This document shows, one piece after another, positions 46,254 to 55,422 of a stretch of 64,000 nt of DNA. Numbering within the stretch: position 1 is the first letter of the stretch; each line of letters opens with the position of its first letter. The translations under genes and the position numbers were made by a program. The notes under the pieces are model-generated. The model saw only the letters and a program-made list of their open reading frames with translations, ran no database searches and was not told the DNA's origin. Origin of the DNA: Lachnospiraceae bacterium (GTDB taxonomy: Bacteria > Bacillota > Clostridia > Lachnospirales > Lachnospiraceae); contig JAGAMG010000039.1 of NCBI GenBank assembly GCA_017624835.1, positions 1 through 64,000 on the forward strand, in the 5' to 3' direction.

Positions 46254-46863
46254 ATTTGGTAAAGAAAATGAGACGACATTGCTTTTACTGCACGGAATGT
46301 GCTCTACATGGGAAATGAGTTTTAGACCTCTTATTGAGTTGGCAAAAAAGGAGTTTCATATTATTGCGGTTGCTACTGATGGCTATGATCCGGAAAATAA
46401 AGAGATTCATGCAACAACAATCGAGCATGAATCAGAACAGATTGCAGAATATAAACTTCCAAAGTTTTTGGTGGGGAAATTGAGAAAAACAACAGCGAAT
46501 ATTGAGGCAAGTTTGATTCATAGAATGATGACAAAACATCAAGGCCTTATTGTAAAGGTTCTTGGCTTAAGCGGAGTTGAAGAATTGCGAAAGATGATGT
46601 ACATAGAGACTTCCAAGACGACTTTGTTTAATACCATCTATCATATGGCTGTATATGATTTCGATTATACCCGTTTTGAAGGTAAAAATGTATATATATG
46701 GAGCGGTAGCGAAGAAAAGACTTGTTTGAAGACTGTCAAAGAAATTAAAAGAGTTTGTCCTTCTGTAAAAGTACGGATATTTAAAGATTGTGGACATGGC
46801 TCATTGCTGACACAACCGAAGAGATTACTTAATGAAATAAAGAAAACAAAAAACAATCCCTGA
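46249..46863 (+). pseudogene. Alpha/beta hydrolase remnant lacking its nucleophile region
   Basis: The frame from about 46249 starts mid-fold with FGKENETTLLLLHGMCSTWEMSF (oxyanion region HGM), then FHIIAVATDGYDPENKE. The stretch EQIAEYKLPKFLVGKLRKTTAN joins points that should be separated by the nucleophile elbow (GxSxGG). The later part, with the catalytic His (KDCGHGSLLTQPKRL), is present. The serine nucleophile region is therefore missing through an internal deletion, and the 5' end is fused to the doc fragment. A start at TTG 46249 has no ribosome site. Confidence 0.72.
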
Positions 46864-46898
46864 TTGCAGTTTTTTATGAAGAAGATGTAAAGGCAAGA

Positions 46899-47264
46899 GT
46901 GGTAGAGCTTGGATATACTACAGAGAAAGACTTAAAAAGGAACTTTACCATTTCAGGAATTGCATTATTTGTTCCTATGATAATCCTTGTTCCGATAATG
47001 GTATATTTCATAAACGGTGCTTCGGACTTTTGGAGTGCCTTTTGGCAGATGACGGCAATTTTTATGATAGGAAATTTATTTGACCGTCTTTTTATTGATG
47101 AATTTTGGGTAGGACATACAAAAGCGTGGTTCATTCCCGGTACAGAGGATTTGATGCCGTATATCCCAGTAAAGGTGAAGATTAAAAAATGGGTTGGTAA
47201 TCTTATTATGTTCCCCTTGTTTTCGGCTATAATTGCAGGGATAGCTACATTCTTTATGAAATAA
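46899..47264 (+). CDS. Small hypothetical membrane protein, possibly 5'-truncated
   Basis: This 121-residue protein has three or four hydrophobic segments: about 18-40, 45-62 and 98-118, with a middle DRLFIDEFWVGHTKAW loop. I do not recognise a characterised family. GTG at 46899 has AAAGG five bases before it; the reading frame also stays open back to 46836 (through LIAVFYEEDVKARV), so the true start may have been lost. It sits in a run of broken genes. Confidence 0.55.
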   Translation: MVELGYTTEKDLKRNFTISGIALFVPMIILVPIMVYFINGASDFWSAFWQMTAIFMIGNLFDRLFIDEFWVGHTKAWFIPGTEDLMPYIPVKVKIKKWVGNLIMFPLFSAIIAGIATFFMK

Positions 47265-47626
47265 TGCTGAGAGATGAATTTTTAGTCATCTTAATTGTTG
47301 TCACTTTGTATGTAAATCTCAAGGTATTTACGGTTAAAAAGGTTTTAATGGCAGAACAACAAGAAGTATACATTATGGGGACATTTCATACAGAACATTT
47401 TGAACGATATGCAAATTATTCAATAGAGGAAATGATAAATGCTATAAATAGTATTGAACCTGATGTTGTATTCATTGAAGCGAGAGAAAACCGTTTTACA
47501 GAATATGGAGTTGTGGATGGAACGATAGATATGTGCATAGTTTATAGCTATTGTTTTGACAATAACATTCCTGTCGAAATGATTGACTATTGGGAAATTA
47601 TTTCAGGTTTACGGATAAGCGGATGA
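47264..47626 (+). pseudogene. TraB/ChaN-like protein fragment
   Basis: An N-terminal membrane segment (about 6-25) precedes EVYIMGTFHTEHFERYANYSIEEM, a motif of TraB/ChaN-like proteins (GTxH), and EPDVVFIEARENRF. Homologues I know continue for about 80 residues past the DNNIPVEMIDYW segment; here the frame ends soon after with unrelated IISGLRISG. It appears 3'-truncated. ATG 47264 overlaps the preceding stop; ATG 47349 is another possible start. Confidence 0.6.
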
Positions 47627-47643
47627 AGGAAATAGAGTAAGAG

Positions 47644-47682
47644 AAAGTAGCGAAGGTTGTAAAGGCTCTTCGCTACTTTTTG
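47644..47682 (+). terminator. Terminator closing the decaying island
   Basis: AAAGTAGCGAAG (47644-47655) pairs perfectly with CTTCGCTACTTT (47668-47679), followed by TT. Confidence 0.88.
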
Positions 47683-47721
47683 GTTCTATGGTTAGCGGGT
47701 GAGAACTATGAGAAAAAGCTG

Positions 47722-47789
47722 TTGACAAAGCAGAGAGTTATTGATATAATGAACTGTCGTTTCGAAACGGATGTTTGGAAACGACAGTT
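47722..47789 (+). promoter_or_regulatory. Perfect promoter with palindromic TetR-type operator
   Basis: TTGACA (47722-47727), 17 bases and TATAAT (47745-47750) form a full consensus promoter. Immediately downstream AACTGTCGTTTC (47752-47763) and GAAACGACAGTT (47778-47789) form an exact 12-base inverted repeat, with a nested CGTTTCGAAACG palindrome at 47758-47769. Confidence 0.87.
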
Positions 47790-47807
47790 TTGAAAAGGAG
47801 TGATGAG

Positions 47808-48470
47808 ATGCCACCGAAACCGAAGTATACGAGGGAAGAGCTAATCGAAGCAGCGTTAGAGTTGGTCAGGGAGTGTGGAATTGATGCGGTAGTTGCAAGG
47901 AATTTAGGGAATAAACTGGGAGTGGCACCGTCTACAATATTTACGCATTTTGAAAGTGTAGAGGATATCCGACAGGCCGTGTTGGAGGCGGCGCGCAACT
48001 TATATAACGGATATGTAGAGGAAGGGCTTCGGATGACTCCGCCCATGAAAGGGTTTGGGGTACAGTATATTCGGTTTGCCATGGAGGAGCATAATCTGTT
48101 TACTCTGTTATTCATGCAGAAGAGAGAAGGCTTTAATATGGTGGACTTTATTATAACCGAAGGACATTATGAGAGGATTATCCAAGCGGCACAGACGGAC
48201 TTTTTTCTGGTAAGGGAACAGGCAGAGCTTTTGTATCACAATATGTTTACCTATGCTCACGGGATTGCAGCCATGTCCGCTACGGGAGTTTGTAGTTTTT
48301 CTATAGAGGAAATTGCGCAAATGTTGGGTATGACCTGCCGGAGCATGTTAATAGGAATGAAGGTGCCGCGAGATGAAAGAGAGAAGACTATGCCGCAGAT
48401 CGGACGTCCTATGCAGGGTAGCGTAGAGTCCTATATGATGGCTGATGAGAAGGAGAACAAGCAAGATTGA
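47808..48470 (+). CDS. TetR/AcrR-family transcriptional regulator
   Basis: This 220-residue regulator has an N-terminal helix-turn-helix (REELIEAALELVRECGIDAVVARNLGNKLGVAPSTIFTHF at 7-45). The remaining helical domain resembles the WHG-type C-terminal domain (QYIRFAMEEHNLFTLLFM). The start MPPKPKYT at 47808 follows AAAAGGAG and lies just behind a perfect promoter/operator, so autoregulation is likely. The KTR protein and chemoreceptor genes downstream may be its targets. Confidence 0.9.
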   Translation: MPPKPKYTREELIEAALELVRECGIDAVVARNLGNKLGVAPSTIFTHFESVEDIRQAVLEAARNLYNGYVEEGLRMTPPMKGFGVQYIRFAMEEHNLFTLLFMQKREGFNMVDFIITEGHYERIIQAAQTDFFLVREQAELLYHNMFTYAHGIAAMSATGVCSFSIEEIAQMLGMTCRSMLIGMKVPRDEREKTMPQIGRPMQGSVESYMMADEKENKQD

Positions 48471-48494
48471 TTTTTCGGGAGGGGGAGACAAACG

Positions 48495-48665
48495 ATGGAA
48501 AAGCAATGGATTTATTGTCCGGTGTGCAATAACAAAACTAGAATACAAATTCGGGAAGAGACGGTTATGAAGAGTTTTCCGTTGTTTTGTCCGAAGTGTA
48601 AAAAGGAAACGGTAATTGATGTAAAAGAAAATTGCATCGTTATAGTAACAGAGCCAGACGCATAG
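48495..48665 (+). CDS. Cysteine-rich KTR domain-containing small protein
   Basis: This 56-residue protein has the family pattern WIYCPVCNNKTRIQI and then FCPKCKKETVIDV: two CPxC pairs that should bind zinc, with the KTR motif between. Its function is not known. It lies 24 bases after the tetR gene behind GGGAGGGGGAGA, probably in the same transcript, and is followed by a terminator. Confidence 0.9.
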   Translation: MEKQWIYCPVCNNKTRIQIREETVMKSFPLFCPKCKKETVIDVKENCIVIVTEPDA

Positions 48666-48670
48666 ACGCA

Positions 48671-48722
48671 GAGCCGATTATCAAGGGTAGAGCATTATTC
48701 TATAAAGGTATCGGCTCTTTTA
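48671..48722 (+). terminator. Terminator after the KTR gene
   Basis: GAGCCGAT (48671-48678) pairs with ATCGGCTC (48710-48717), followed by TTTTATTTT. The loop is 31 bases. Confidence 0.7.
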
Positions 48723-48755
48723 TTTTACCGTAAAAATGAAAAGGAGGAACTCGAA

Positions 48756-50282
48756 ATGACAGTGAAGAACAGTTTTTTAACAGAGCATGAAAAGCAGGCA
48801 AATAAGTTGGCAGCGCAGGTAATGCAATTCACATTTTTGTTTTTTACCCTTGTACTTATTTTAAATCTTGTGGGTGTGTTCAAGGTAGACAATGTGATTA
48901 TGACAATTGCCTATGGGATAGGGAGCATCGTACTTATTATTCCGTCATTTCTGATTATGAAGTTTAAATTGAACAGTAGCTTTGTGAAGTATCTGGTGGT
49001 GACGGGAGCAGTAGTCTTTATTATGTTGTTAAGTATAACCCTTACTCGCCATGTGGTTGTTTTCTATGTGTATCCGATTGCCATTGCGAGTCTGTACTTT
49101 TCCAAAAGATTGAATGTAGTAGCAACGGCAATGACGGTATTCGGAGTATCGGTGGGACAGATTGCAGCATTCTTTTTACCGACAGTGGTGGACCGCAATT
49201 TTAAGGACATACAGGACGTTCTTATTTTCGGTGTGGTTCCGCGGGCGTTGATTTTGATTGCTCTGGCTACAATTTTCACGACGCTGGGCACCCGTACATC
49301 CAAAATGCTTTCCGAGTTGATGGGAGCAGAGGAGCAGGAACGGGTGTTAAAAAACATGCAGGAAATGAAGGACAATGCTGTGAAGGCCTCTGCCGCGTTA
49401 TTTGATATGGTTACGGAACTTTCGGGAATTACGGAAGCCTCCATGCAGTCCAATGAGTTGATCACACAGGAAAATAATAATCTTTTGGTGCGAGTAACCG
49501 AGAATACAACGGAAGTGGAGAATACCAACCAAAGCATGCAGGATATTACGGAGAAGATTATCGGATTGAATGAGTTGAATCATGCGGCAACCGTATTAAC
49601 CGGACAAATCGAGCAAAATACTTTGGAGAACCGGAATTGTATGGCGGAAGCTACGGATAACATGGAACAGATATTCCGTAGTACGGAGGAATGCAAGCAA
49701 ATCATTTCCACGTTAGGGGATGCTTCTCAGGAGATTATAGGAATCATACAGACCATTACAAGTATTTCCTCCAAAACCGGAATTTTGGCATTGAATGCAT
49801 CCATTGAGGCAGCAAGAGCGGGCGAACACGGAAAGGGCTTTGCGGTGGTTGCGGGAGAGATTCAAAAGCTGTCGGAGCGGACGAAAGCCGCAACGGAGCA
49901 TATCGGAACGATTGTCCGGGAGGTTGTGGAAAATACGGAACGGGCCGTTATTTCCATGGAGCAGAATGCTACCTATACCCAAAGCGGAATGAAAAGCATC
50001 CGGAAAGCAAATGAGTCTGCGAACACGGTCGCAACATCTAACGGGGAACTGGTAAAGCAGATTCAGGAGATTGATCGGATGGCGGAGAAGATTCGGAGGA
50101 GAAGCGGAATGGTTGCGGAGGCAATGGAGAAAATCAGCTACAATACCCAGCAGAATTGTACGACTGTGGAGCAGATATCTTCCGCAACCAAGGAAAACTG
50201 CGCGGGAATGGAAAGTCTTTCCGAATTCGTGGATAATATTAGGGAGAGCCTGGAGCAGTTAAATACGTTGGTACAGGAGTAG
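48756..50282 (+). CDS. Methyl-accepting chemotaxis protein with multi-pass membrane N-terminus
   Basis: This 508-residue receptor has about five or six membrane helices in residues 25-190 with almost no outer domain, then a HAMP-less linker and a signalling coiled coil with the tip [22 protein letters not shown] receptor with several membrane helices and no outer sensor suggests sensing within the membrane or from the cytoplasm. Ribosome site AAAGGAGG. It has different organisation from the first receptor at 21.8 kb. Confidence 0.92.
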   Translation: MTVKNSFLTEHEKQANKLAAQVMQFTFLFFTLVLILNLVGVFKVDNVIMTIAYGIGSIVLIIPSFLIMKFKLNSSFVKYLVVTGAVVFIMLLSITLTRHVVVFYVYPIAIASLYFSKRLNVVATAMTVFGVSVGQIAAFFLPTVVDRNFKDIQDVLIFGVVPRALILIALATIFTTLGTRTSKMLSELMGAEEQERVLKNMQEMKDNAVKASAALFDMVTELSGITEASMQSNELITQENNNLLVRVTENTTEVENTNQSMQDITEKIIGLNELNHAATVLTGQIEQNTLENRNCMAEATDNMEQIFRSTEECKQIISTLGDASQEIIGIIQTITSISSKTGILALNASIEAARAGEHGKGFAVVAGEIQKLSERTKAATEHIGTIVREVVENTERAVISMEQNATYTQSGMKSIRKANESANTVATSNGELVKQIQEIDRMAEKIRRRSGMVAEAMEKISYNTQQNCTTVEQISSATKENCAGMESLSEFVDNIRESLEQLNTLVQE

Positions 50283-50336
50283 AGAGAAAAATTTCAGGTT
50301 GATGAGAGTGTAAATATAGTGCTCTCCAAGAAAACT

Positions 50337-50666
50337 TCACACAATCACATCCAATATATCATCAAATTCAATCTTTGTATTCACAATTTGCAGTAACCGG
50401 CTGGCTTCGTCGATACGGGCGACCATGCCGGTTATTTGCAAATATTCATCCTTGTGAAAATAAACCACTGTTGCGATTTTGCCCCGCTTAAGCTGATGCA
50501 TTTTCCGGTCAAGCTCTTCCGCCATTTCTTCGGACAGTTCAATTTTGGAAACTACAATGCGCTCCTTGGCAGCCAGGGCTTCCGGGAGTCCCTTCAAGGC
50601 AGCAAAGGGCATAAACTGCTTGGCACGATCTGCAATTGGCATTTTATTCTTGGGTTTATGTGCCAC
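50337..50666 (-). CDS. YolD-like family protein
   Basis: This 109-residue protein has the YolD-like opening DRAKQFMPFAALKGLPEAL and KIATVVYFHKDEYLQITGMVARID. YolD-like genes are usually partners of Y-family polymerase genes (UvrX/YqjW type). It overlaps the end of the polymerase gene by 11 bases in one operon. Confidence 0.9.
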   Translation of the reverse strand: MAHKPKNKMPIADRAKQFMPFAALKGLPEALAAKERIVVSKIELSEEMAEELDRKMHQLKRGKIATVVYFHKDEYLQITGMVARIDEASRLLQIVNTKIEFDDILDVIV

Positions 50667-51921
50667 TTTTGTGTCCTCCTATCTGATGATTTCGCTCCTT
50701 GGTGGTTGCATTTTCCTCCAGATTCATTCCTTTTAAAATAGCGTCCTTGCCGTATTTATTCTTAATACTTAAGACTGCCTTCTGTACCTTACGGTTGCGT
50801 TCTAACTCAGCGGCGTCCACAAAAAAGCTGTATTGATGATATTCCTCGGGTACTACATTATTGCAGGAAATATTCATACGTCTGACATGGTATAGGGGGC
50901 TGACAATCCGCTCATAAAGGGCAGTAACTGCTGGGATAATCAGGATATCAGCGTTGGTCTCGGTGTCCAGGCTGACTGTTCCATGGGCAGAAGGAATGTG
51001 TAGCTGATTGGAGTAGCCTACATGAAGGGTAATGGATTTGGTTACCACTCCTTTTTCCACCATATCAAGACAGAGCAAATCCATCATCTCTTTTACAATC
51101 AGTTTGCCATCCTCAAAGCTGTAATCGCACATTAAAACCTGACCGCTGGTGAGACAGTTGCTCTGTGGCTTGTAGGCCTTGATATCGGCTATAGTAACAG
51201 GCTCACGCCCCCAGGCATGGTCAATCAGAAGCTCTGCATCAATGCCAAAGGTGCGATAGAGAAAATCCTCGTCAGCAGCGGCAATTTCCCGCATAGTTCG
51301 GATGCCTACAGTTTCCAGTCGTCTGGCGATTCCGGCACCAATCCGCCAAAAATCAGTAAGGGGCTTGTGTCCCCAAAGGGTACGGCAGAAGCTTTCCTCC
51401 GTCAGTTCTCCGATAAAGTCGGGAGAATGCTTGGCGGTAATGTCCAGAGCAACCTTGGCAAGGTATAGATTCGTGCCAATACCGCAGGTGGCGCGGATTT
51501 TCAGAGTATGAAAAATATCATCCATAATACGCTGCCCAAGCTCCCTGGCAGTAAGTCCATAGAGCTGTAAATAATCGGTTACATCCATAAACGCTTCATC
51601 AATGGAATATACATGGATGTCGTCCTTAGAAATATATTTCAGGTAAATGCCATAAATATCAGCAGCATAGTCAATATAAAGCTGCATCCGGGGGGATGCT
51701 ATTTCGTATTTTACGGACTTGGGAATCTCAAATAAGCGGCAGCGGTTCTTGATACCCAGAGCCTTCATGGCAGGAGTAATGGCAAGGCAAATGGTCTTGT
51801 CGCTGCGATCCGGGTCAGCCACAACAAGATTTGTAGTCATAGGATCCTTACCACGTTTGGCACATTCTACGGAGGCATAGAAGGATTTCAGGTCAATACA
51901 TAAAAAGGTTCGGTTATTCAT
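50656..51921 (-). CDS. Y-family DNA polymerase (DinB/UmuC type)
   Basis: This 421-residue translesion polymerase has catalytic acids Asp10 (CIDLKSFYASVE) and Asp108-Glu109 (VYSIDEAFMDV), a palm with GTNLYLAK, and a little-finger domain. The residue string YASVECAKRGKDP matches the UvrX-like branch. ATG at 51921 has AAAGGAGG seven bases upstream; the longer open frame beyond it has no such site. It shares an operon with yolD and a LexA box upstream, so SOS control is expected. It should copy damaged DNA at reduced fidelity. Confidence 0.94.
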   Translation of the reverse strand: MNNRTFLCIDLKSFYASVECAKRGKDPMTTNLVVADPDRSDKTICLAITPAMKALGIKNRCRLFEIPKSVKYEIASPRMQLYIDYAADIYGIYLKYISKDDIHVYSIDEAFMDVTDYLQLYGLTARELGQRIMDDIFHTLKIRATCGIGTNLYLAKVALDITAKHSPDFIGELTEESFCRTLWGHKPLTDFWRIGAGIARRLETVGIRTMREIAAADEDFLYRTFGIDAELLIDHAWGREPVTIADIKAYKPQSNCLTSGQVLMCDYSFEDGKLIVKEMMDLLCLDMVEKGVVTKSITLHVGYSNQLHIPSAHGTVSLDTETNADILIIPAVTALYERIVSPLYHVRRMNISCNNVVPEEYHQYSFFVDAAELERNRKVQKAVLSIKNKYGKDAILKGMNLEENATTKERNHQIGGHKSGT

Positions 51922-52008
51922 CAAAGGCCTCCTTTCTCGGCGGGTGCATGATAATAAATATATAAGCACATGTATGGTTGTTTGTGTATAGTATAACCGC
52001 ATAAATAT

Positions 52009-52037
52009 ATCATAACACACAAACATACGTTCGTAAA
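52009..52037 (-). promoter_or_regulatory. Promoter with LexA (SOS) box for the polymerase operon
   Basis: Minus strand TTTACG (52037-52032), 17 bases and TATGAT (52014-52009). CGAACGTATGTTTG at 52033-52020 fits the Gram-positive LexA consensus CGAACRNRYGTTYG at every defined position and covers the spacer and part of the -35. Confidence 0.9.
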
Positions 52038-52109
52038 TAAAAAAACAGACATTAGTAAAAATAACCAAATTGAAGGTTTGTTTTTCTACAAAGACATCGT
52101 TTTTTTTAC

Positions 52110-52138
52110 TTGTGAACAACCGATTGCGCTGATATGAT
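52110..52138 (+). promoter_or_regulatory. Probable promoter for the GH53 gene
   Basis: TTGTGA (52110-52115), 17 bases and TATGAT (52133-52138), 83 bases before the start. The -10 is good and the -35 partial. Confidence 0.55.
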
Positions 52139-52221
52139 AAAGGAAGAGAGATAAAAACGGGAAGCAAATCGGCTTTCGGGATAAGTAAGATAAGCCCTAT
52201 TGCGGCAGATTGTGAGGACTT

Positions 52222-54261
52222 ATGAAAAAGAGAAAATTAAGTGTATTAGCAGGAACAATGCTGCTTGTAGGAATACTGGCAGGCTGTGGTCAGGGGGTAG
52301 CTAAGGATGCGGTTACAGATACCTTGGCTGAAACCGATACCGCGGTACAGACAGAAAGTAAGCCTATAACAGATCCGTACATACCCACTTTACCTACCGG
52401 CATCGAGGAGGCGGATATTTTTGTAGAGCCGGTGGAAGGTCTTGCTGAGGATTTTATGCTGGGAATGGATATTTCCAGTATTATTGCTCAGGAGGACAGT
52501 GGTGTTGTTTACTACAATGAAGCCGGTGAGGAAGAGGATTTATTTCGCATATTGGCAGATGCCGGTGTAAACTATATCCGCGTTCGTGTCTGGAACGACC
52601 CTTATGATAAAAATGGAATGGGCTATGGCGGTGGAAACAATGATGTGGAGAAGGCGGTTGAAATCGCCGGACGTGCAGCTGAGAATGGTATGAAGCTGTT
52701 GGTGGATTTCCACTATTCTGATTTCTGGGCGGATCCCAAGAAGCAGTATGCACCAAAGGAATGGGCGCATATTACCTTGGAAGATAAAAAAACAGCCATC
52801 TATGATTTTACGAAAGAAAGCTTGGAAGCTATTTTAGCTACCCATGTAGAAATCGGCATGGTGCAGATTGGAAATGAAATTAACAACGGTATGTCCGGGG
52901 AGACCGATGCGACCCGTGTAATGGAGCTGTTAAAGCAGGCAAGTAAGGCGGTCAGGGATACCGGTGCAGAAGCCGGTCAGGATATTAAGATAGCGGTACA
53001 TTATACAGAAATTGATGATTACAATTATATCATGGGAAAGGCGGCTACTCTGGAAAAGAACGGCTTGGATTATGATGTGTTTGGTATTTCCTATTATCCT
53101 TATTGGCATGGCACCATGGAAAATATGAAGAAAGTGATTCAGGATATTCAGACTGCCTATGGCAAAGAAGTAGCAGTGGTAGAAACCTCCTATGCCTATA
53201 CTTTGGAGGATGGAGACGGCTATGGAAATAGTGTAGGAGAATCCGATTTGGTAGAGGGCTATGCGGCTACGGTACAAAGTCAGGCAAACTGCGTCAGGGA
53301 CATGATTGCGGCTGCAAATGAAGCAGGTGCATTGGGCTTGTTCTATTGGGAAGGTGCATGGATTCCGGTAGGAAGTGATGCCACTTCCAATGAAAAAATC
53401 TGGGAGGAGCATGGTTCCGGATGGGCAAGCAGTTATTCTGCTAAGTACGATCCCAAGGATGCAGGGCTTTATTATGGTGGTTGTTCCTGGGATAATCAGG
53501 CATTCTTTGATTGGGAGGGACATCCTCTGGCATCCTTGGATGTATTTAAGTATGTAAGATATGGAGCAACCTGTGAGCCTGCCATTGATTATTTGGAGCA
53601 GTGTGAGGTGAAGGTAAATATGGGAGAAGAGCTGGTAATGCCCACAGGAGTACCTGCGGTTTACAACGACCGCTCCTTATCCAAGGAAGTACCGGTAGTC
53701 TGGGATGAAACGCAGGTAGCTGCTATTGATACCTCCAAGGGTGGAGAATATGTGGTAAAAGGAACCCTGGAGGATGGAACTGCGGTGGAATGTCCTGTTT
53801 CCGTGGCTTTTGTGAATTGGATAGAAAATCCCGGCTTTGAAGAAAAGAAGACCACTATGTGGAATGTAACCTATGCCGGTTCCGATAATCCTACGGATAT
53901 CCAGAATAAGGAAGCAGATTGTACCAGCGGTGTAAACAGCTTCCATTTTTGGAGCAATGCCGCTCAGGAATTTAAGGTAGAGCAGACTGTATCCGGTCTG
54001 GCAGCAGGAAATTATACCGCTACTGCAAGTATTCAGGGTGGTGACGTAGGAAGCAATGCAGAAATTTACCTTTATGTCATTGTAAACGGAGAGGAAATCA
54101 AGTCCGAACCGGTAACGCTGGCTGGTTGGGTTAATTGGCAGGAGCCGATGATAACAGATATTGCCCTGGATGGTGCAAGCGATATTACCGTAGGTATGTC
54201 CGTGAAATGTGCCGGTGGTGGTTGGGGCACCATGGATGATTTTATGTTGTATAAGCAGTAA
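52222..54261 (+). CDS. Secreted arabinogalactan endo-beta-1,4-galactanase (GH53) lipoprotein
   Basis: Lipobox LAGC with Cys22 anchors the protein outside the cell. A GH53 catalytic domain (about 70-440) shows VRVWNDP, acid/base Glu219 in GNEINNG and nucleophile Glu321 in VVETSYAY. An Ig-like domain (about 455-530) with a short VPVVWDE strand and a C-terminal CBM61-like domain from WIENPGFE to DDFMLYKQ follow. The CBM61-like domain should bind beta-1,4-galactan. It should cut pectic galactan chains. No galactan transporter genes sit beside it. At 679 residues it is long because of the extra domains. Confidence 0.94.
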   Translation: MKKRKLSVLAGTMLLVGILAGCGQGVAKDAVTDTLAETDTAVQTESKPITDPYIPTLPTGIEEADIFVEPVEGLAEDFMLGMDISSIIAQEDSGVVYYNEAGEEEDLFRILADAGVNYIRVRVWNDPYDKNGMGYGGGNNDVEKAVEIAGRAAENGMKLLVDFHYSDFWADPKKQYAPKEWAHITLEDKKTAIYDFTKESLEAILATHVEIGMVQIGNEINNGMSGETDATRVMELLKQASKAVRDTGAEAGQDIKIAVHYTEIDDYNYIMGKAATLEKNGLDYDVFGISYYPYWHGTMENMKKVIQDIQTAYGKEVAVVETSYAYTLEDGDGYGNSVGESDLVEGYAATVQSQANCVRDMIAAANEAGALGLFYWEGAWIPVGSDATSNEKIWEEHGSGWASSYSAKYDPKDAGLYYGGCSWDNQAFFDWEGHPLASLDVFKYVRYGATCEPAIDYLEQCEVKVNMGEELVMPTGVPAVYNDRSLSKEVPVVWDETQVAAIDTSKGGEYVVKGTLEDGTAVECPVSVAFVNWIENPGFEEKKTTMWNVTYAGSDNPTDIQNKEADCTSGVNSFHFWSNAAQEFKVEQTVSGLAAGNYTATASIQGGDVGSNAEIYLYVIVNGEEIKSEPVTLAGWVNWQEPMITDIALDGASDITVGMSVKCAGGGWGTMDDFMLYKQ

Positions 54262-54298
54262 TCGTGTAAATATAAAAGAAGACAAAAAGCAATAAAAA

Positions 54299-54352
54299 AG
54301 AAACTTTGCAGAGCGTGAAAACTACGGATAAGCACTGCGAGGTTTCTTTTTG
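54299..54352 (+). terminator. Terminator after the GH53 gene
   Basis: AAGAAACTTTGCAG pairs imperfectly with CTGCGAGGTTTCTTT, followed by TT. Confidence 0.68.
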
Positions 54353-54409
54353 TTTGAGTGAAAAGCATGTGGTATTTATAAGATTTTGTAGAAATTTATA
54401 AAACTGGTA

Positions 54410-54466
54410 TTGACAACTGTGTATATTTACTGTATATATAAACATGTGCAGTAAATACACACAGTT
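54410..54466 (+). promoter_or_regulatory. Promoter with 18-bp inverted repeat (likely GntR/YtrA operator)
   Basis: TTGACA (54410-54415), 17 bases and TATATA (54433-54438). AACTGTGTATATTTACTG (54415-54432) fills the spacer and is repeated inverted at 54449-54466 with one mismatch in 18. This matches the idea that the GntR protein encoded at 56167 controls the operon. Confidence 0.8.
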
Positions 54467-54552
54467 ATTATGTAAAGCAATTCTATGTAGCAGATACGCG
54501 CGTGTTCTTTAGAACATTTTTGGAAAGAGATATTGCAGTAGAGGGAAAAGCA

Positions 54553-55422
54553 GTGGAGAGTATGGTTAAATTAGAGACAGTTACTAAAAAGGTGGAGGGA
54601 TTTTCCCTGAAAGAAATTAGCATGGAGATACCGGGTGGATACATTTGTGGCTTGATAGGACCAAATGGTGCAGGAAAGACCACCTTATTACATTTGATTA
54701 TGGGACTGTTAAAACCTGACGAGGGAAGTGTCAGCATATTTGGCAAGAATTTCTCTGAAGAGGAAGCTGCCATTCATGATGATATGGGAGTGGTTTTGCA
54801 GGAGCGTTTATTTGATAGCTACCTGTCGCTGAAAGAGAATGGTGCCTATTACGGAAGATTTTATTCTCGGTATGAGGAAGTTTATTTTCTGGAGCTCCTT
54901 CAGAAATATGGCTTGGAGCCGGGGCGGAAATACAAGGCATTATCCAAGGGTGAAGAATTGAAATTTCAATTTGCCTTTGCGCTGTCACATCATCCAAGAC
55001 TTTTGCTTTTGGATGAGCCTACCGGTAATTTTGACCCGGAATTCAGGGAGGAATTTCTGACAGACTTAAAGGAATTTATTTCAGATGGTGAGCGAAGCGT
55101 GATTCTTGCCACTCATTTGACGGATGATTTGGACAGAATGGCGGATTACATTACTTATCTGGAAGATGGAAAGATGCTGCTGTCCCAAAATATTGAGGAA
55201 CTGCGGGAAGGCTATCGGATGCTTCGGGGAGAAGCCTATAAAATAAAGCTACTTCCACAGGAAAATATTATTTATATGGAGCAGGGAGAATTTGGAGCAA
55301 AGGCGTTGATAGAGCATAGAAGACGTTTTCAGTATGATGCAGCCCTGACCGTATCCTATCCCACTATAGAAGAATTGATGTATTGTATGACCAAAAGGAG
55401 AAAGGGTGGAAAGAGATGTTAA
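54553..55422 (+). CDS. ABC transporter ATPase (YtrB/YtrE type)
   Basis: This ATPase of 289 residues has Walker A GPNGAGKTT, a degenerate signature (ALSKGEELKFQ where LSGGQ is normal), Walker B LLLDEPTGNFD and ATHL. It fits BcrA-like/YtrB ATPases and has an extra C-terminal domain of about 80 residues. GTG at 54553 is preferred since AGAGGG lies seven bases upstream; ATG 54562 is the alternative. The gene overlaps the permease by seven bases. Confidence 0.87.
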   Translation: MESMVKLETVTKKVEGFSLKEISMEIPGGYICGLIGPNGAGKTTLLHLIMGLLKPDEGSVSIFGKNFSEEEAAIHDDMGVVLQERLFDSYLSLKENGAYYGRFYSRYEEVYFLELLQKYGLEPGRKYKALSKGEELKFQFAFALSHHPRLLLLDEPTGNFDPEFREEFLTDLKEFISDGERSVILATHLTDDLDRMADYITYLEDGKMLLSQNIEELREGYRMLRGEAYKIKLLPQENIIYMEQGEFGAKALIEHRRRFQYDAALTVSYPTIEELMYCMTKRRKGGKRC

